A DNA stretch of 64,000 nucleotides from Mucilaginibacter tolerans (GTDB lineage: Bacteria; Bacteroidota; Bacteroidia; Sphingobacteriales; Sphingobacteriaceae), in the NCBI RefSeq assembly GCF_030519375.1, contig NZ_JAUMKB010000006.1:1-64000 (forward strand), given 5' to 3'. The notes beneath the pieces were generated by a model. The model saw nothing but the letters and a program-made list of their open reading frames with translations. It made no database searches and was not told where the DNA came from. The position numbers were made by a program, and so were the translations under genes. Shown piece after piece: positions 50,464 through 60,290 of this stretch (position 1 is its first letter; every line of letters begins with the position of its first letter).

Positions 50464-50889
50464 ATGTCTGGTATTAATAAAGTGATTTTGATCGGCCACT
50501 TAGGCAAGGATCCCGAGATGCGTTATTTGGAGGGTGGCGTATCTGTAACGAGCTTCCCTTTGGCAACCTCGGAAACATTTAATAAAGATGGTCAGAAGAT
50601 GGAGCAAACCGAGTGGCACAACATTGTAATGTGGCGCGGTCTGGCCGATGTGGCCGGGAAATTTTTGCAAAAAGGGAAACTGGTATATATCGAGGGTAAA
50701 TTAAGAACCAGATCCTTCGAAGACAAAGAGGGTATAAAAAAATATACGACCGAAGTAGTGGCCGAAAACTTTACCATGCTTGGTCGGAAAAGTGACTTTG
50801 AAGAAAATGGAAACCGTCAGCCGGGGAAAAGTGCTCAGGCCAATAATACTATTGGCGGTGAAAGCACCGCTGACGATCTTCCTTTCTAA
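50464..50889 (+). CDS. ssb: Single-stranded DNA-binding protein
   Basis: 141 residues: OB fold to about 108 (MSGINKVILIGHLGKDPEMR, TEWHNIVMWRGLADVAGKFL, RTRSFEDKEGIKKYTTEV), a short flexible linker, and the acidic tip DDLPF that recruits repair and replication partners. It protects ssDNA in replication and repair. Linked with mutY. Confidence 0.95.
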   Translation: MSGINKVILIGHLGKDPEMRYLEGGVSVTSFPLATSETFNKDGQKMEQTEWHNIVMWRGLADVAGKFLQKGKLVYIEGKLRTRSFEDKEGIKKYTTEVVAENFTMLGRKSDFEENGNRQPGKSAQANNTIGGESTADDLPF

Positions 50890-50900
50890 AACCTAAGTCT

Positions 50901-50950
50901 TATAAAGATGAAAGCCTCCTGATCGTTAATCGGAGGCTTTCATCTTTATA
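50901..50950. terminator. Perfect 19-bp hairpin between ssb and the S9 peptidase gene
   Basis: Positions 50901-50919 and 50932-50950 are exact reverse complements (TATAAAGATGAAAGCCTCC), with a 12-nt loop that itself can pair GAT with ATC. It sits between convergent genes and should stop both transcripts. Confidence 0.85.
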
Positions 50951-50964
50951 ATCGAAACCGAATC

Positions 50965-53160
50965 TTATCTGCCCCCGGGTGGACAATGCTCCTTCAGGTA
51001 TTTGGTAAACAATGTACGCAGGTGTAAGGTGGTACCCTCGCCTTCATATATGCCGTGCGAGCGGTTTGGATATGACATCAGTTGGAACTGTCTATTGTAT
51101 TTTATCAGTTCGTTGATCAGCAATTCTGCATTCCTGTAATGTACATTATCATCGCCTGTACCGTGGATGTATAATAAATTACCACGCAGATTTTTTGCAT
51201 AAGTAACCGGCGATCCTTTGATGAAAGGCTCTCTGCCCGCTTCATCTGTAGGCACACCCATATAACGTTCCTGGTAGATGTTGTCATAGGATAACTGCCA
51301 TCCCACCGCTGCTACGGCAATACCGGTTTTATAAATATCAGGATATTGGAACAGCAGGTTAAGGGTCGTTGAACCGCCGCCACTCCAGCCATGCACCGCT
51401 ATGCGGGTCGAATCGACAAATGGCCATTTCAGTATTTCTTTGGCAGCCATTGCCTGGTCACGGATGTTGATGATACCGATATTCTTGTAAATTGCCTTGC
51501 GCCATGCAGCACCTTTTGGAGCCGGTGCGCCACGCCCCTCAACCGCCATGTAGATGTAACCATCATCAGCCATACTGCCTACATATAAGCCGTTGTGGCC
51601 TGCACCATAGCTATCTACTACAGTCTGTCCGGCAGGTTCAGCATAAACAGTAAATACTACCGGGTATTTCTTGTTCGGATCAAAATTGGTTGGTTTTACC
51701 ATCCATCCGTCCATTTCTATCCCATCGGCAGTTTTAACTTTAAAGAATTCAGGTTTGTTCTTGACCTCCTTATTGATAGCCAGGGTTACACCGCTAATGT
51801 GCTTATTATCGGGCAAAGTGATTGTTTCGGTTTGTGGCTGTGTATAGCTGTTTGAGAAATTATGAATCGCAATTTTAGCGCTTGGAGAAATATCATAATT
51901 ATGTGTACCCGGAAGATCATTTGGTGTTAAACGCTCAGGCACTTTACTCGATCCGTTCAGCTTTACACGAAAAAGATATTTTTGAGTAGCATTATCAGGT
52001 GATGCAGTAAAATAAACGTAACCCCCCACTTCGTCAATACAATTCAATTTAATGATGTCATACTTGCCCCTGGTGATCAAGGTTTCCTTACCATTTTCCC
52101 CTATGCGGTAAATGTGGCGCCATCCGTCTTTCTCGCTTACCCAGATAAACTCCTTACCATTTTTAAGCCAATCCCATCCAACAGGATTGCCATCGTTCCA
52201 ACGCGCTTTGCCGTCTATCCAGGCGTTATCCGTTTCGGTGTGAATCACACGAGTAGTGCCGTTAGACGCATTCCCCACAAATATTTTGCTCTCGTTCTGT
52301 GCACGGTTCAGTTGCTCCAGAATAATCTCATTTGAATTGGTGGTCCATTCCATACGCGGTATATAATGCTGAACATTATCGCCCGGTATATCTATCCAGG
52401 TAGTTTTTGCATCACCAATGTTTACTACACCTATTTTACATGAGCTTGGGTCTTCGCCTGCAACAGGATATTCAACCGGAATGGTGTATGGATAAATAGA
52501 ATCTGTAGTGTTCAGCATCAGATAGTTCTTGATCTTGCGGGCATCGATCTGCCAGTAAGCGATAAGCTTGCTATCCGGCGACCAGCGGAAACCGTCGCGG
52601 CAATCAAATTCTTCCTCGTAGGCCCAGTCAAAAGTACCATTGATCAGCCTGGTAGTGCCATCAGTTGTCATCGGTTTGATTTCACCGCTTGCCAGGTCTT
52701 CTACATAAATATTGTGGCCGCTTACATAGGCTGCTTTGGTGCCATCCGGAGATATTTTTGCAAACATCAGGGATGATTCAGGTTTACCACGGCCCAGTTG
52801 TTTCAAAGTTTTAGCGGTTATGTCATACACCCAATAATCGCCCCGGGTATTGTAACGCCATACACGTTTGGTATTGGTAAAGATCAATACCTTATTACCA
52901 TCATCCGAAAAAGAAAAACCTCTTATTGCCAGCGGGGCCTTGCCCTGTGGTGTAAGCATGTCTTTGGTTACGATGATTGTCTTTTTGCTGGCGTCACGGG
53001 CATCCAGCTCGTCGATACCGCTCCCGTCTACTTTGTAATATTGATAGCCGTCTTTGGCCCAAATGGTTCCGCTGCGTTGCGCATATACTTTTCCCTGGAA
53101 AGAAAGCAATAAAAAAATGGTCAGGATAGCAAACCCTGAGTGGTAAAACCTGGTTTTCAT
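50965..53160 (-). CDS. S9 family peptidase (dipeptidyl peptidase IV-like)
   Basis: 731 residues with a signal peptide (ends near KVYA, about 27). An eight-bladed propeller fills about 40-480 (TFDWAYEEEFDCRDGFRWSP is the DPP IV Glu motif). The alpha/beta-hydrolase part has the catalytic Ser in HGWSGGGS, the Asp in GTGDDNVHY and the His in SHGIYEG. It releases X-Pro or X-Ala dipeptides in the periplasm, part of peptide nutrition in Bacteroidota. The full triad is present. Confidence 0.92.
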   Translation of the reverse strand: MKTRFYHSGFAILTIFLLLSFQGKVYAQRSGTIWAKDGYQYYKVDGSGIDELDARDASKKTIIVTKDMLTPQGKAPLAIRGFSFSDDGNKVLIFTNTKRVWRYNTRGDYWVYDITAKTLKQLGRGKPESSLMFAKISPDGTKAAYVSGHNIYVEDLASGEIKPMTTDGTTRLINGTFDWAYEEEFDCRDGFRWSPDSKLIAYWQIDARKIKNYLMLNTTDSIYPYTIPVEYPVAGEDPSSCKIGVVNIGDAKTTWIDIPGDNVQHYIPRMEWTTNSNEIILEQLNRAQNESKIFVGNASNGTTRVIHTETDNAWIDGKARWNDGNPVGWDWLKNGKEFIWVSEKDGWRHIYRIGENGKETLITRGKYDIIKLNCIDEVGGYVYFTASPDNATQKYLFRVKLNGSSKVPERLTPNDLPGTHNYDISPSAKIAIHNFSNSYTQPQTETITLPDNKHISGVTLAINKEVKNKPEFFKVKTADGIEMDGWMVKPTNFDPNKKYPVVFTVYAEPAGQTVVDSYGAGHNGLYVGSMADDGYIYMAVEGRGAPAPKGAAWRKAIYKNIGIINIRDQAMAAKEILKWPFVDSTRIAVHGWSGGGSTTLNLLFQYPDIYKTGIAVAAVGWQLSYDNIYQERYMGVPTDEAGREPFIKGSPVTYAKNLRGNLLYIHGTGDDNVHYRNAELLINELIKYNRQFQLMSYPNRSHGIYEGEGTTLHLRTLFTKYLKEHCPPGGR

Positions 53161-53261
53161 TTAATCAATTTTAGTGTTCAGTAATTTGAGATTTTGCACT
53201 CAATCGTTAACTTTTGCGTTATTTTAGCACGAGATAATGCCCCGCAAATTAATAATTCCTT

Positions 53262-54794
53262 ATGAAAAAGCTATATCTGCTACTAACTGGTCTCATAATC
53301 GTTACGTCTGTTGCCCGGGCGCAAAAAACAGACCGCAGCAAGTTTATTTCTGACAGCCTGGATATCTATATCAACCGGGCCCTGACTAACTGGCGCATAC
53401 CGGGGGCTGCAGTTTGTATCGTTAAAGACAACAAAATTGTTTTGATGAAAGGCTATGGCATTAAGGAACTAGGGCTGAACAACAAGGTGGACGAAAATAC
53501 CCTGTTTATGATAGGCAGCAATACCAAGGCCTTTACGGCCACCGCGTTGGCTATGCTGCAAACACAAGGGAAGCTTGCATTAGATGATAAGGTAACCAAA
53601 TATCTGCCTGAGTTTAAGCTGGAAAATAGGTTTGCGGGAGAGGAGGCTGTTATCCGCGACTTGCTGTGTCACCGCATTGGCTTCCGCACTTTCCAGGGCG
53701 ATTTTACATTTTATAATACTGATCTGACCCGCGAGCAGGTGATCCAGAAAATGAGCCTGGTCAAAGCGGCATACCCGTTCCGGACCAAATGGGGATATAC
53801 GAACTCGGCATTTTTAACAGCCGGGCAGATCATTCCAAAGGTTACGGGCAAGCCGTGGGAGGTTTATTTAAGGGAAAACATCTTTGCACCACTTGGTATG
53901 ATGAATACCCTGGCATTAAGCGCCGACATTCCTAAGTCATTGAACCGCTCCGTTCCGCATACTCTTGTTAATGGCCAGCTTACTGCTATCCCTTATTGCC
54001 AGATAGATGGCATCGCTCCGTGTGGTTCTATCAGCTCATCGGTAAATGATATGAGCAAATGGGTGCTTGCCCAGTTAAATGATGGTAAGGTTGGCCAAAG
54101 ACAGATAATACCGTCCTCCGCTATTGAAATAACCCGTCAACCCCAGGATTATGTGGGTAGCATAACCTACCTGAGTGGCGAAATGAGCTATGAGTTATAC
54201 GGACTAGGCTGGTTTTTGCAGACTTATGATAACCGGCAGATCGTGTCGCACACCGGCGGCGTAAACGGTTATGTATCATCGGTGACTTTGGTGCCAAAAG
54301 AACATTTGGGCATCGTCATCCTAACCAATACTGACGCGAATAACTTTTATGAGGCGATGAAGTGGGACATCATTGATGTTTATTTAAAGCAGCCTTTCAG
54401 AGATTACAACCAGAGATATCTGAACTATTTTAAAGCCAATCAGCAAAAAGAAGGCTCCGATGATAAAAAACTTCGCGATAGCGTAGCATTAAACCGTCTG
54501 CCTGCATTACCTGCGGCACAGTATACCGGTAAATACGCAAATGAATTGTATGGCACTATGACAGTTACGCAAGGCATGGGCAACGATCTGGAAATGCGTT
54601 TTGAACATCACCCCAAAATGTATGCGCACTTGCAACCGCTTGGCGGCAACCGCTTTTATGTGACTTTTTCAGACCCGGTATTGGGTAAGGCTATTTTCCC
54701 TTTTGCAGTGATTAATGGTAAGGTCACAGGAGTGCGTGTAAAGGTGGCTGATTTTGTAGAATATGACCCATATGACTTCAAAAAGGTGGAATAA
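53262..54794 (+). CDS. Serine hydrolase, beta-lactamase (class C) fold
   Basis: 510 residues with a signal peptide (1-20). The catalytic Ser-x-x-Lys is Ser86-Asn-Thr-Lys89 (MIGSNTKAFTATALAML), the Tyr-x-Asn is in WGYTNSAFL, and the third motif HTGG is in VSHTGGVNGYV. The C-terminal about 100 residues look like a DUF3471 lipocalin-like domain (YTGKYANELYGTMTV). These proteins are often esterases or D-aminopeptidases rather than true lactamases. The substrate is open. Confidence 0.87.
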   Translation: MKKLYLLLTGLIIVTSVARAQKTDRSKFISDSLDIYINRALTNWRIPGAAVCIVKDNKIVLMKGYGIKELGLNNKVDENTLFMIGSNTKAFTATALAMLQTQGKLALDDKVTKYLPEFKLENRFAGEEAVIRDLLCHRIGFRTFQGDFTFYNTDLTREQVIQKMSLVKAAYPFRTKWGYTNSAFLTAGQIIPKVTGKPWEVYLRENIFAPLGMMNTLALSADIPKSLNRSVPHTLVNGQLTAIPYCQIDGIAPCGSISSSVNDMSKWVLAQLNDGKVGQRQIIPSSAIEITRQPQDYVGSITYLSGEMSYELYGLGWFLQTYDNRQIVSHTGGVNGYVSSVTLVPKEHLGIVILTNTDANNFYEAMKWDIIDVYLKQPFRDYNQRYLNYFKANQQKEGSDDKKLRDSVALNRLPALPAAQYTGKYANELYGTMTVTQGMGNDLEMRFEHHPKMYAHLQPLGGNRFYVTFSDPVLGKAIFPFAVINGKVTGVRVKVADFVEYDPYDFKKVE

Positions 54795-54957
54795 AAAAAG
54801 CCCCCTCTCACTCGCTGATTGGGGACTTTTACCTAAACCTTATCACATTGTAACAATGATGTTACTTTGTAAAAGCAAATATACAAAAAATATTAATTTT
54901 TCAAGCCATTGCGTGCATCAGACACAAATATTTTTTTTATTTCTTACTAATAATAAA

Positions 54958-55341
54958 TTAGTTATGAATAATTTCCCGCTTTTCAGGGGTAATAGGGCGG
55001 TTTATTATTTTATAAAAAAATATTCCACCGGTCAGATACAGAATTACATCCAACCCATCCCCTGTGTAGGTCCTAGAGTAATTAGGCAGAGCTAGTTCAA
55101 ATAATACGGAAACATAGACAACAATAAATGCTACATGCCAGGGTGATAATACATAATAATTATTCCGGATAACGAATGTTCTTTGGAACCATAAACCCAG
55201 GTTGGCAATCACCGGTATGGCTACCAAATCGTCGATATATCCGTTTAATACAGGTAAGGGGTGCCCACTTCTTCGCATAATGGCCACTACAAACCATATT
55301 AAACACCCGCCAATAAACCATTTGTTGAGCAACGTTTTCAT
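54958..55341 (-). CDS. Small polytopic membrane protein of unknown function
   Basis: 127 residues with about four hydrophobic segments (5-22, 40-56, 68-90, 98-112). GYIDDLVAIPVIANLGLWFQ is a distinctive block and NYSRTYTGDGLDVILYLTGG another. I do not recognise a named family. It starts directly after the stop of the zinc-ribbon protein gene (no gap), so it is the last gene of that small operon. The 163-bp gap to the hydrolase gene upstream is AT-rich, without a gene. Confidence 0.68.
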   Translation of the reverse strand: MKTLLNKWFIGGCLIWFVVAIMRRSGHPLPVLNGYIDDLVAIPVIANLGLWFQRTFVIRNNYYVLSPWHVAFIVVYVSVLFELALPNYSRTYTGDGLDVILYLTGGIFFYKIINRPITPEKREIIHN

Positions 55342-55656
55342 TTATGCGGCCATAAAGGCGAGTAAGACCAATAATGTGGTGATGAAAATAAAAAATGCTA
55401 TCTCGAAATAATAAACCAGCCAGCGGAATGAATTGAAAAAAATTTTGACTTCACGCTTAAAACGCCCATCTGTTGGTTTTAAAGCGAAGTAATCGTTTTC
55501 CCTTTTTACCTGCGTAACAATTTTCTTTTCTATATCGCGCGAAAAGCGCTGTGGCTCCAGGAAGGAATCGCAATAAAGGCACCGATCGTCCATCTCACCT
55601 TTCCAAAGGGTCCAGTTGCCGCAATTCGGGCACTTTATTTCGCAAACCTGGCTCAT
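55342..55656 (-). CDS. Zinc-ribbon protein with one membrane hairpin, tandem copy 1
   Basis: 104 residues. The N-terminal zinc ribbon has CPNCGNW and RCLYCDSF (Cys9, Cys12, Cys26, Cys29), followed by an amphipathic middle (FSRDIEKKIVTQVKRENDYF) and a long C-terminal hydrophobic stretch (about 76-103). It is similar in plan to the protein at 55734-56045, so a tandem duplication is likely. It may anchor a zinc ribbon at the inner membrane. No family is recognised. Confidence 0.68.
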   Translation of the reverse strand: MSQVCEIKCPNCGNWTLWKGEMDDRCLYCDSFLEPQRFSRDIEKKIVTQVKRENDYFALKPTDGRFKREVKIFFNSFRWLVYYFEIAFFIFITTLLVLLAFMAA

Positions 55657-55733
55657 TTCTAAACAATAATATATCTATCCGCCATCCTGAGAGGCTGCAG
55701 AGAACCGCGACATATGTTTTTGAAACAGGGGAA

Positions 55734-56045
55734 TTACAGGGCTATCAGGCCAATTATAAAAATTATAGCTGCCATGATCAGGAAAAACAACATCACCGAA
55801 TAATACGCACTCCAGCGTATTGCGTTTGCAAAGATCTTATAGATCTGGGTGAGCTGTTCATCATTTTCACTTATCGTTAAGTAATAACCTTGATTTCGGG
55901 ATTCTGCAAGCTTTACTTCTTCATAATGTGCTACACGTTCCGGTTCAAGCAGAGCGCCACATTTCACACACTTCGCGTCAACCATTCCAGTCGACGGACT
56001 CCATGCCCCGCAGTGAGGGCATTTAATTTCACTAACTAGACTCAT
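55734..56045 (-). CDS. Zinc-ribbon protein with one membrane hairpin, tandem copy 2
   Basis: 103 residues with the same plan: EIKCPHCGAW, KCVKCGALLEPERV, a charged middle (HYEEVKLAESRNQGYYLTIS) and a hydrophobic tail (about 72-103). Shared positions with copy 1 include S-x-V-x-EIKCPxCGxW, LEP-x-R, and IRW/FRW-x-x-YY before the tail. The 77 bp between the copies hold no gene. Confidence 0.68.
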   Translation of the reverse strand: MSLVSEIKCPHCGAWSPSTGMVDAKCVKCGALLEPERVAHYEEVKLAESRNQGYYLTISENDEQLTQIYKIFANAIRWSAYYSVMLFFLIMAAIIFIIGLIAL

Positions 56046-56112
56046 AATAGACGGTTTATACCCAAATTTAATTAAAAAAGAGCGGATATTATCAAACTAA
56101 CAAATGTTTATT

Positions 56113-56427
56113 TTAAAGGTAGTCTGCTAAACTGATTCTCAATATTTCTATTAATTCAGGGTCCTCAAACTGGTAATCATCGGGGACTTCCAACACAACG
56201 ACCGGCTGATTTGAAATGATATAACGTTCTCTGATGATATCGCGGTGCTTGCGCTCCATCACGAACAGCACATCTGCCCAGTCGATCATTTTCTGGTTAA
56301 CACGAACACGGGCATTGTTGTTTGTTCCGGCAGAGCGAGCCGAATGAAGAGGATGATTTTTAAACAGCAACTCAGCAGTGGGACTGCGCCATTGATTTTT
56401 ACTACAAATGAAAAGGAGGTTAGGCAA
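56113..56427 (-). CDS. Low-molecular-weight protein tyrosine phosphatase-like protein
   Basis: 104 residues, short for the family. The P-loop C-x5-R-S is visible as CSKNQWRSPTAE (Cys8, Arg14), and HSARSAGTN and DWADVLFVMERKHRDII follow in the expected places. The Asp near the end may be the general acid. Members remove phosphate from tyrosine or from arsenate adducts. The gene lies 3 bp downstream of the NTF2-like gene. Confidence 0.8.
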   Translation of the reverse strand: MPNLLFICSKNQWRSPTAELLFKNHPLHSARSAGTNNNARVRVNQKMIDWADVLFVMERKHRDIIRERYIISNQPVVVLEVPDDYQFEDPELIEILRISLADYL

Positions 56428-56430
56428 TAC

Positions 56431-56952
56431 TTACATTCCTTTCCTGGCCACCCACACCTGGCTTTTGATGAGCCAATGACCGTTTACTAAACGGAATATA
56501 AAAGTAAATGCGCCTTCTTCATCAAAACGGTCGCCTTTGATCTCGCCGGTATAATCAACGGGTACTACCACATATATGCTTTCATCGGTTTGCAGGTAAA
56601 CGCTGATATCCCGTATTTTGGCGTTGAAGTTCTTCATCTTGTAATCTTTGCAGGTCTTTTCAACGGTGCTGATCCATTGCACACCGGCCGTCGGACCGTT
56701 CCATGAGAACGGCGGCTCCTCGTCGGCGACTACTGCATTGGGTGTATAAAGATCGGTTACCGCATTCACATCAAAAGTACTCGAGGCTTTTATAACAGTG
56801 TTGATGATTTTTACCACCTCATTCCGGTTAGAAGCCGAGTCAGCAATTTGTTTTCCGTGAATATGCAGTACAATGCTATTGCCGTATGCGACTTGCACCA
56901 TCAATACGGACCCCAAGCATGATATGAAAAAGGCAAGAATTTGTTTGTTCAT
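56431..56952 (-). CDS. Secreted NTF2/SnoaL-like protein (DUF4440 type)
   Basis: 173 residues with a signal peptide (1-24). The mature part has the cone-shaped NTF2 fold: FDVNAVTDLYTPNAVVADEE, WISTVEKTCKDYKMKNFNAK, and EGAFTFIFRLVNGHWLIKSQ. Such proteins bind small ligands or act as isomerases; the role is unknown. It is between the M20 amidohydrolase (34 bp) and the phosphatase (3 bp), probably one transcript. Confidence 0.8.
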   Translation of the reverse strand: MNKQILAFFISCLGSVLMVQVAYGNSIVLHIHGKQIADSASNRNEVVKIINTVIKASSTFDVNAVTDLYTPNAVVADEEPPFSWNGPTAGVQWISTVEKTCKDYKMKNFNAKIRDISVYLQTDESIYVVVPVDYTGEIKGDRFDEEGAFTFIFRLVNGHWLIKSQVWVARKGM

Positions 56953-56986
56953 AATCGGTTGATTCGCAAATGTATCAATATTTTAT

Positions 56987-58291
56987 TTACTGTTTTGCAG
57001 CCATATAATCTAAAGTTAAATTACAAAGGGTTTTAACCCCGAGCGGAAAGGCGCCCTCGTCAATATAAAAATCAGGCGTATGGTTTGGCGCGACTGTTTT
57101 CGGATCAGCGCCTTTCGGCATGCCGCCCAGGAACACAAAAAGCCCGGGTACCTTTTCCTGGTAAAAACTGAAATCCTCTCCACCAGTAACAGCAGGACCA
57201 GCAATAACGTTTGACGCTCCCGCGGTTTCCTGTAAAACGGGTAACATTTTTGCTGTCAATTCAGGATCATTATAAGTAACCGGATAATGCACGCTGTACG
57301 GGATCTTCACATCGGCCTCGGCTCCATTGGCCTCAGCAATTTTGGTGACGATCTGTTTCACTCTGGTAATCAGTAATTGCTCGTCTTCATTACTCAAAGC
57401 ACGAAGCGTCCCTACCATCTCGACTTTTTCGGGGATGATATTGTGCCTGGTGCCACCGTTTATTGCCCCAATAGTTACTACAGCAGGGTTTTCAGTAATG
57501 TTGACATTGCGGCTTACTATGGTTTGCAAATCGGTGATGATCTGCGCAGACGTAACAATCGGGTCCACACTGAACCACGGGTAAGCTCCGTGTGCCGATT
57601 TTCCCTTTATCACTATTTTCATATCATTCACGCTGGCCATTACCCCGCCGGAATGATACCTGAGCGTCCCGACAGGAATATAAGAAAATATATGTAAACC
57701 GAATATCACATCTACTTTAGGGCTCTCCAATACGCCTTCTTTGACCATTTCTTCGCCACCACCAGTCTCACCCGCCTGAACGCCTTCTTCGGCTGGCTGA
57801 AAAATGAATTTCACTGTGCCATGCAGCTCGCTTTTCATGGCCGTAAGTATTTTGGCGGCAGTCATCAGCATCGCCATATGCGAATCGTGCCCGCAGGCAT
57901 GCATTACACCTACCGGCTGACCATTATATGTTGACGTAACCTTTGAAGCAAACTCAACAGGAGTACGTTCGGTAACCGGCAACGCATCCATATCGGCACG
58001 CAGGGCAACTACCGGACCAGGTTTGCCTCCTTTTAATATCCCTACCACTCCCGTTGTGGCGATACCTGTTTTTACCTCTAAACCAAGCGACTTTAAATAA
58101 GCAGCGATAATACCAGAGGTACGCGTCTCGTGATTACCCAACTCCGGATGCTCGTGAAAATCGCGGCGCCAGGTTACCGTCTGGTTAAACAGGGAATCGG
58201 CTTTTTTTGCCGCAACCTTTTTCAGATCGTTGGTTTGAGCAAATGCCTGAGTAACAATCAGTGAAAACAAAAGCAGGTAAATTTTTTTCAT
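56987..58291 (-). CDS. M20 family amidohydrolase, secreted
   Basis: 434 residues with a signal peptide (1-18). The M20 metal site is visible in VMHACGHDSHMAMLM and PAEEGVQAGETGGGEEMV, with HIF/SYIPV and TGGEDFSFYQEKVPG later. The lid domain KGKSAHGAYPWFSVDP is also present. Relatives remove acyl groups from N-acyl amino acids or hippurate. The substrate is open. First gene of a minus-strand run with the NTF2-like and phosphatase genes. Confidence 0.88.
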   Translation of the reverse strand: MKKIYLLLFSLIVTQAFAQTNDLKKVAAKKADSLFNQTVTWRRDFHEHPELGNHETRTSGIIAAYLKSLGLEVKTGIATTGVVGILKGGKPGPVVALRADMDALPVTERTPVEFASKVTSTYNGQPVGVMHACGHDSHMAMLMTAAKILTAMKSELHGTVKFIFQPAEEGVQAGETGGGEEMVKEGVLESPKVDVIFGLHIFSYIPVGTLRYHSGGVMASVNDMKIVIKGKSAHGAYPWFSVDPIVTSAQIITDLQTIVSRNVNITENPAVVTIGAINGGTRHNIIPEKVEMVGTLRALSNEDEQLLITRVKQIVTKIAEANGAEADVKIPYSVHYPVTYNDPELTAKMLPVLQETAGASNVIAGPAVTGGEDFSFYQEKVPGLFVFLGGMPKGADPKTVAPNHTPDFYIDEGAFPLGVKTLCNLTLDYMAAKQ

Positions 58292-58381
58292 CCCAATAAG
58301 ATTCGTTTATCGAAATAAATATAAATAATAAAGGACGAATTGAATAATCCGTCCTTTACAGCTTAACCTTTGTAATATGAT

Positions 58382-60127
58382 TTATACAGTAGTCTTTATT
58401 TTCAGCTCATTCAACTGCTCATCAGCAATAGTTGAAGGCGAATCGATCATGATATCGCGGCCCGAGTTGTTTTTAGGGAACGCGATCACATCACGGATTG
58501 AATCCAGTCCGGCAAAGATGGAGCACAAACGGTCAAACCCGAAAGCGATGCCGCCATGCGGAGGAGCGCCATACTCAAAAGCATCCATCAGGAAGCCGAA
58601 TTGTTTTTGTGCCTCTTCCTTGCTGAAGCCAAGATGTTTGAACATCAGGGCCTGCAATGCACGGTCGTGGATACGGATAGAACCGCCGCCTATTTCGGTA
58701 CCGTTGATCACCAAATCGTATGCATTAGCACGCACATTTTTAGGATCGGTATCCAATAATGGAATATCTTCAGGTTTTGGCGAAGTGAACGGATGGTGCA
58801 TAGCGTGGTAACGTCCGGTTTCTTCGTCCCACTCCAGTAATGGGAAGTCAAGCACCCAAAGTGTAGCAAACTCGTCTTTTTTACGAAGACCCAATTGGTT
58901 GCCCATTTCCAGGCGAAGCTCGTTCATTTGCTTGCGAACTTTGTCGGTTTGCCCGGCAAGAATCAGCATTAAGTCGCCTTGTTCTGCTTCAAATGCAGCC
59001 GCCCAGTTGGTCAGCTCATCTTCGCTGTAGAATTTATCTACTGATGATTTTAACGTACCATCGGTATTATAACGGCAATAAATCAAACCCGTAGCGCCAA
59101 TTTGCGGGCGTTTAAGCCATTCAGTTAGCTCGTCTATTTGCTTACGGGTATAGCCAGCACAGCCTTTGGCGTTGATGCCAACAACCAATTCAGCGTTATC
59201 AAATATGCCGAAGCCCTTGCCTTTTACAATATCATTCAGCTCCACAAACTGCATTCCGAAACGGATATCCGGTTTGTCAGAACCATACAAACGCATTGCA
59301 TCTGCATATTGCATGCGAGGGAATTTATCAAGGTTGATGTTCTTTACCGTTTTAAACAGGTGACGGGTCAACCCCTCAAAAATATGCAGGATGTCTTCCT
59401 GTGTGATGAACGATAACTCGCAGTCTATTTGGGTAAACTCAGGCTGACGGTCCGCTCGCAAGTCCTCGTCCCTGAAACATTTTACGATCTGGAAGTAACG
59501 GTCGAACCCGCTCACCATCAGCAATTGCTTAAATGTCTGCGGCGACTGCGGCAGGGCATAAAACTCGCCCGGGTTCATACGGCTTGGTACCACAAAGTCG
59601 CGCGCACCTTCTGGGGTTGATTTGATCAGTACCGGAGTTTCCACCTCGATAAAGTTCAATCCATCTAAATATCTACGTACTTCCTGTGCCATTTTGTGGC
59701 GGAGCACCATGTTATTGCGGATTGGGTTACGGCGCAAGTCAAGATAGCGGTATTTAGCACGTAGTTCCTCACCACCGTCGGTTTCATCCTCGATCTGGAA
59801 CGGAGGAGTTTTGGCCTCATTTAATATTTGCAGTTCAACTACCTCTATCTCAATCTCACCGGTAGGTATCCTTGTGTTTTTGCTTGCGCGTTCAATCACT
59901 TTTCCATTTACCTGGATCACAAATTCACGGCCAAGCGAGCGGCTTTTATCGCGTAATGCTCCGTCACTATCTGCATTAAATACCAATTGTGTTAAACCAT
60001 AACGGTCGCGCATATCAATAAAAGTTAGTGCGCCAAGATCGCGTGATTTTTGTACCCATCCGCATAAAGTAACCTGTTCACCTAAATGGCTGATATTTAA
60101 TTCGCCGCAAGTATGTGTCCGTAGCAT
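58382..60127 (-). CDS. aspS: Aspartate-tRNA ligase
   Basis: 581 residues. OB-fold anticodon domain 1-110 ([20 protein letters not shown]), catalytic core with motif 2 [20 protein letters not shown], the bacterial GAD insertion (about 285-420) and motif 3 [19 protein letters not shown] near the C-terminus. It charges tRNA-Asp. The full bacterial domain order is present. Its promoter faces the thiamine riboswitch operon. Confidence 0.96.
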   Translation of the reverse strand: MLRTHTCGELNISHLGEQVTLCGWVQKSRDLGALTFIDMRDRYGLTQLVFNADSDGALRDKSRSLGREFVIQVNGKVIERASKNTRIPTGEIEIEVVELQILNEAKTPPFQIEDETDGGEELRAKYRYLDLRRNPIRNNMVLRHKMAQEVRRYLDGLNFIEVETPVLIKSTPEGARDFVVPSRMNPGEFYALPQSPQTFKQLLMVSGFDRYFQIVKCFRDEDLRADRQPEFTQIDCELSFITQEDILHIFEGLTRHLFKTVKNINLDKFPRMQYADAMRLYGSDKPDIRFGMQFVELNDIVKGKGFGIFDNAELVVGINAKGCAGYTRKQIDELTEWLKRPQIGATGLIYCRYNTDGTLKSSVDKFYSEDELTNWAAAFEAEQGDLMLILAGQTDKVRKQMNELRLEMGNQLGLRKKDEFATLWVLDFPLLEWDEETGRYHAMHHPFTSPKPEDIPLLDTDPKNVRANAYDLVINGTEIGGGSIRIHDRALQALMFKHLGFSKEEAQKQFGFLMDAFEYGAPPHGGIAFGFDRLCSIFAGLDSIRDVIAFPKNNSGRDIMIDSPSTIADEQLNELKIKTTV

Positions 60128-60149
60128 AACGTGTATTTATAAAAGTTTG

Positions 60150-60180
60150 CAAACTTAGGGTTTTAGTCCGAAAGTCCGAA
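60150..60180 (-). promoter_or_regulatory. aspS promoter
   Basis: Minus strand TAAGTTTG (60157-60150) matches the -7; 20 bases upstream is TTC (60180-60178) in the repeat arm. It lies about 25 bp before the ATG. Confidence 0.65.
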
Positions 60181-60263
60181 AGACGGGAAGTCGGAAAGTG
60201 TAAAAGAAGTCCGTAAAAATGAAAAATAATCTAACGGGCTTTCGGACTTTTCCGACTTCCGGA
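60164..60263. repeat. GTCCGAAAG-type repeats in inverted arms
   Basis: Left arm: AGTCCGAAAGTCCGAAAGACGG then GAAGTCGG. Right arm: CGGGCTTTCGGACTTTTCCG then ACTTCCGGAC. The arms are largely complementary around an AT-rich middle. They occupy the space between the two divergent promoters. Confidence 0.72.
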
Positions 60264-60281
60264 CAAAAAAGCGTATGTTTG
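60251..60281 (+). promoter_or_regulatory. Promoter of the thiamine operon
   Basis: TATGTTTG (60274-60281) matches the -7. The -33 position at 60251-60253 reads TCC, inside the repeat arm. Transcription would start near 60288-60290, directly before the riboswitch. Confidence 0.6.
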
Positions 60282-60290
60282 CCTCATAAT

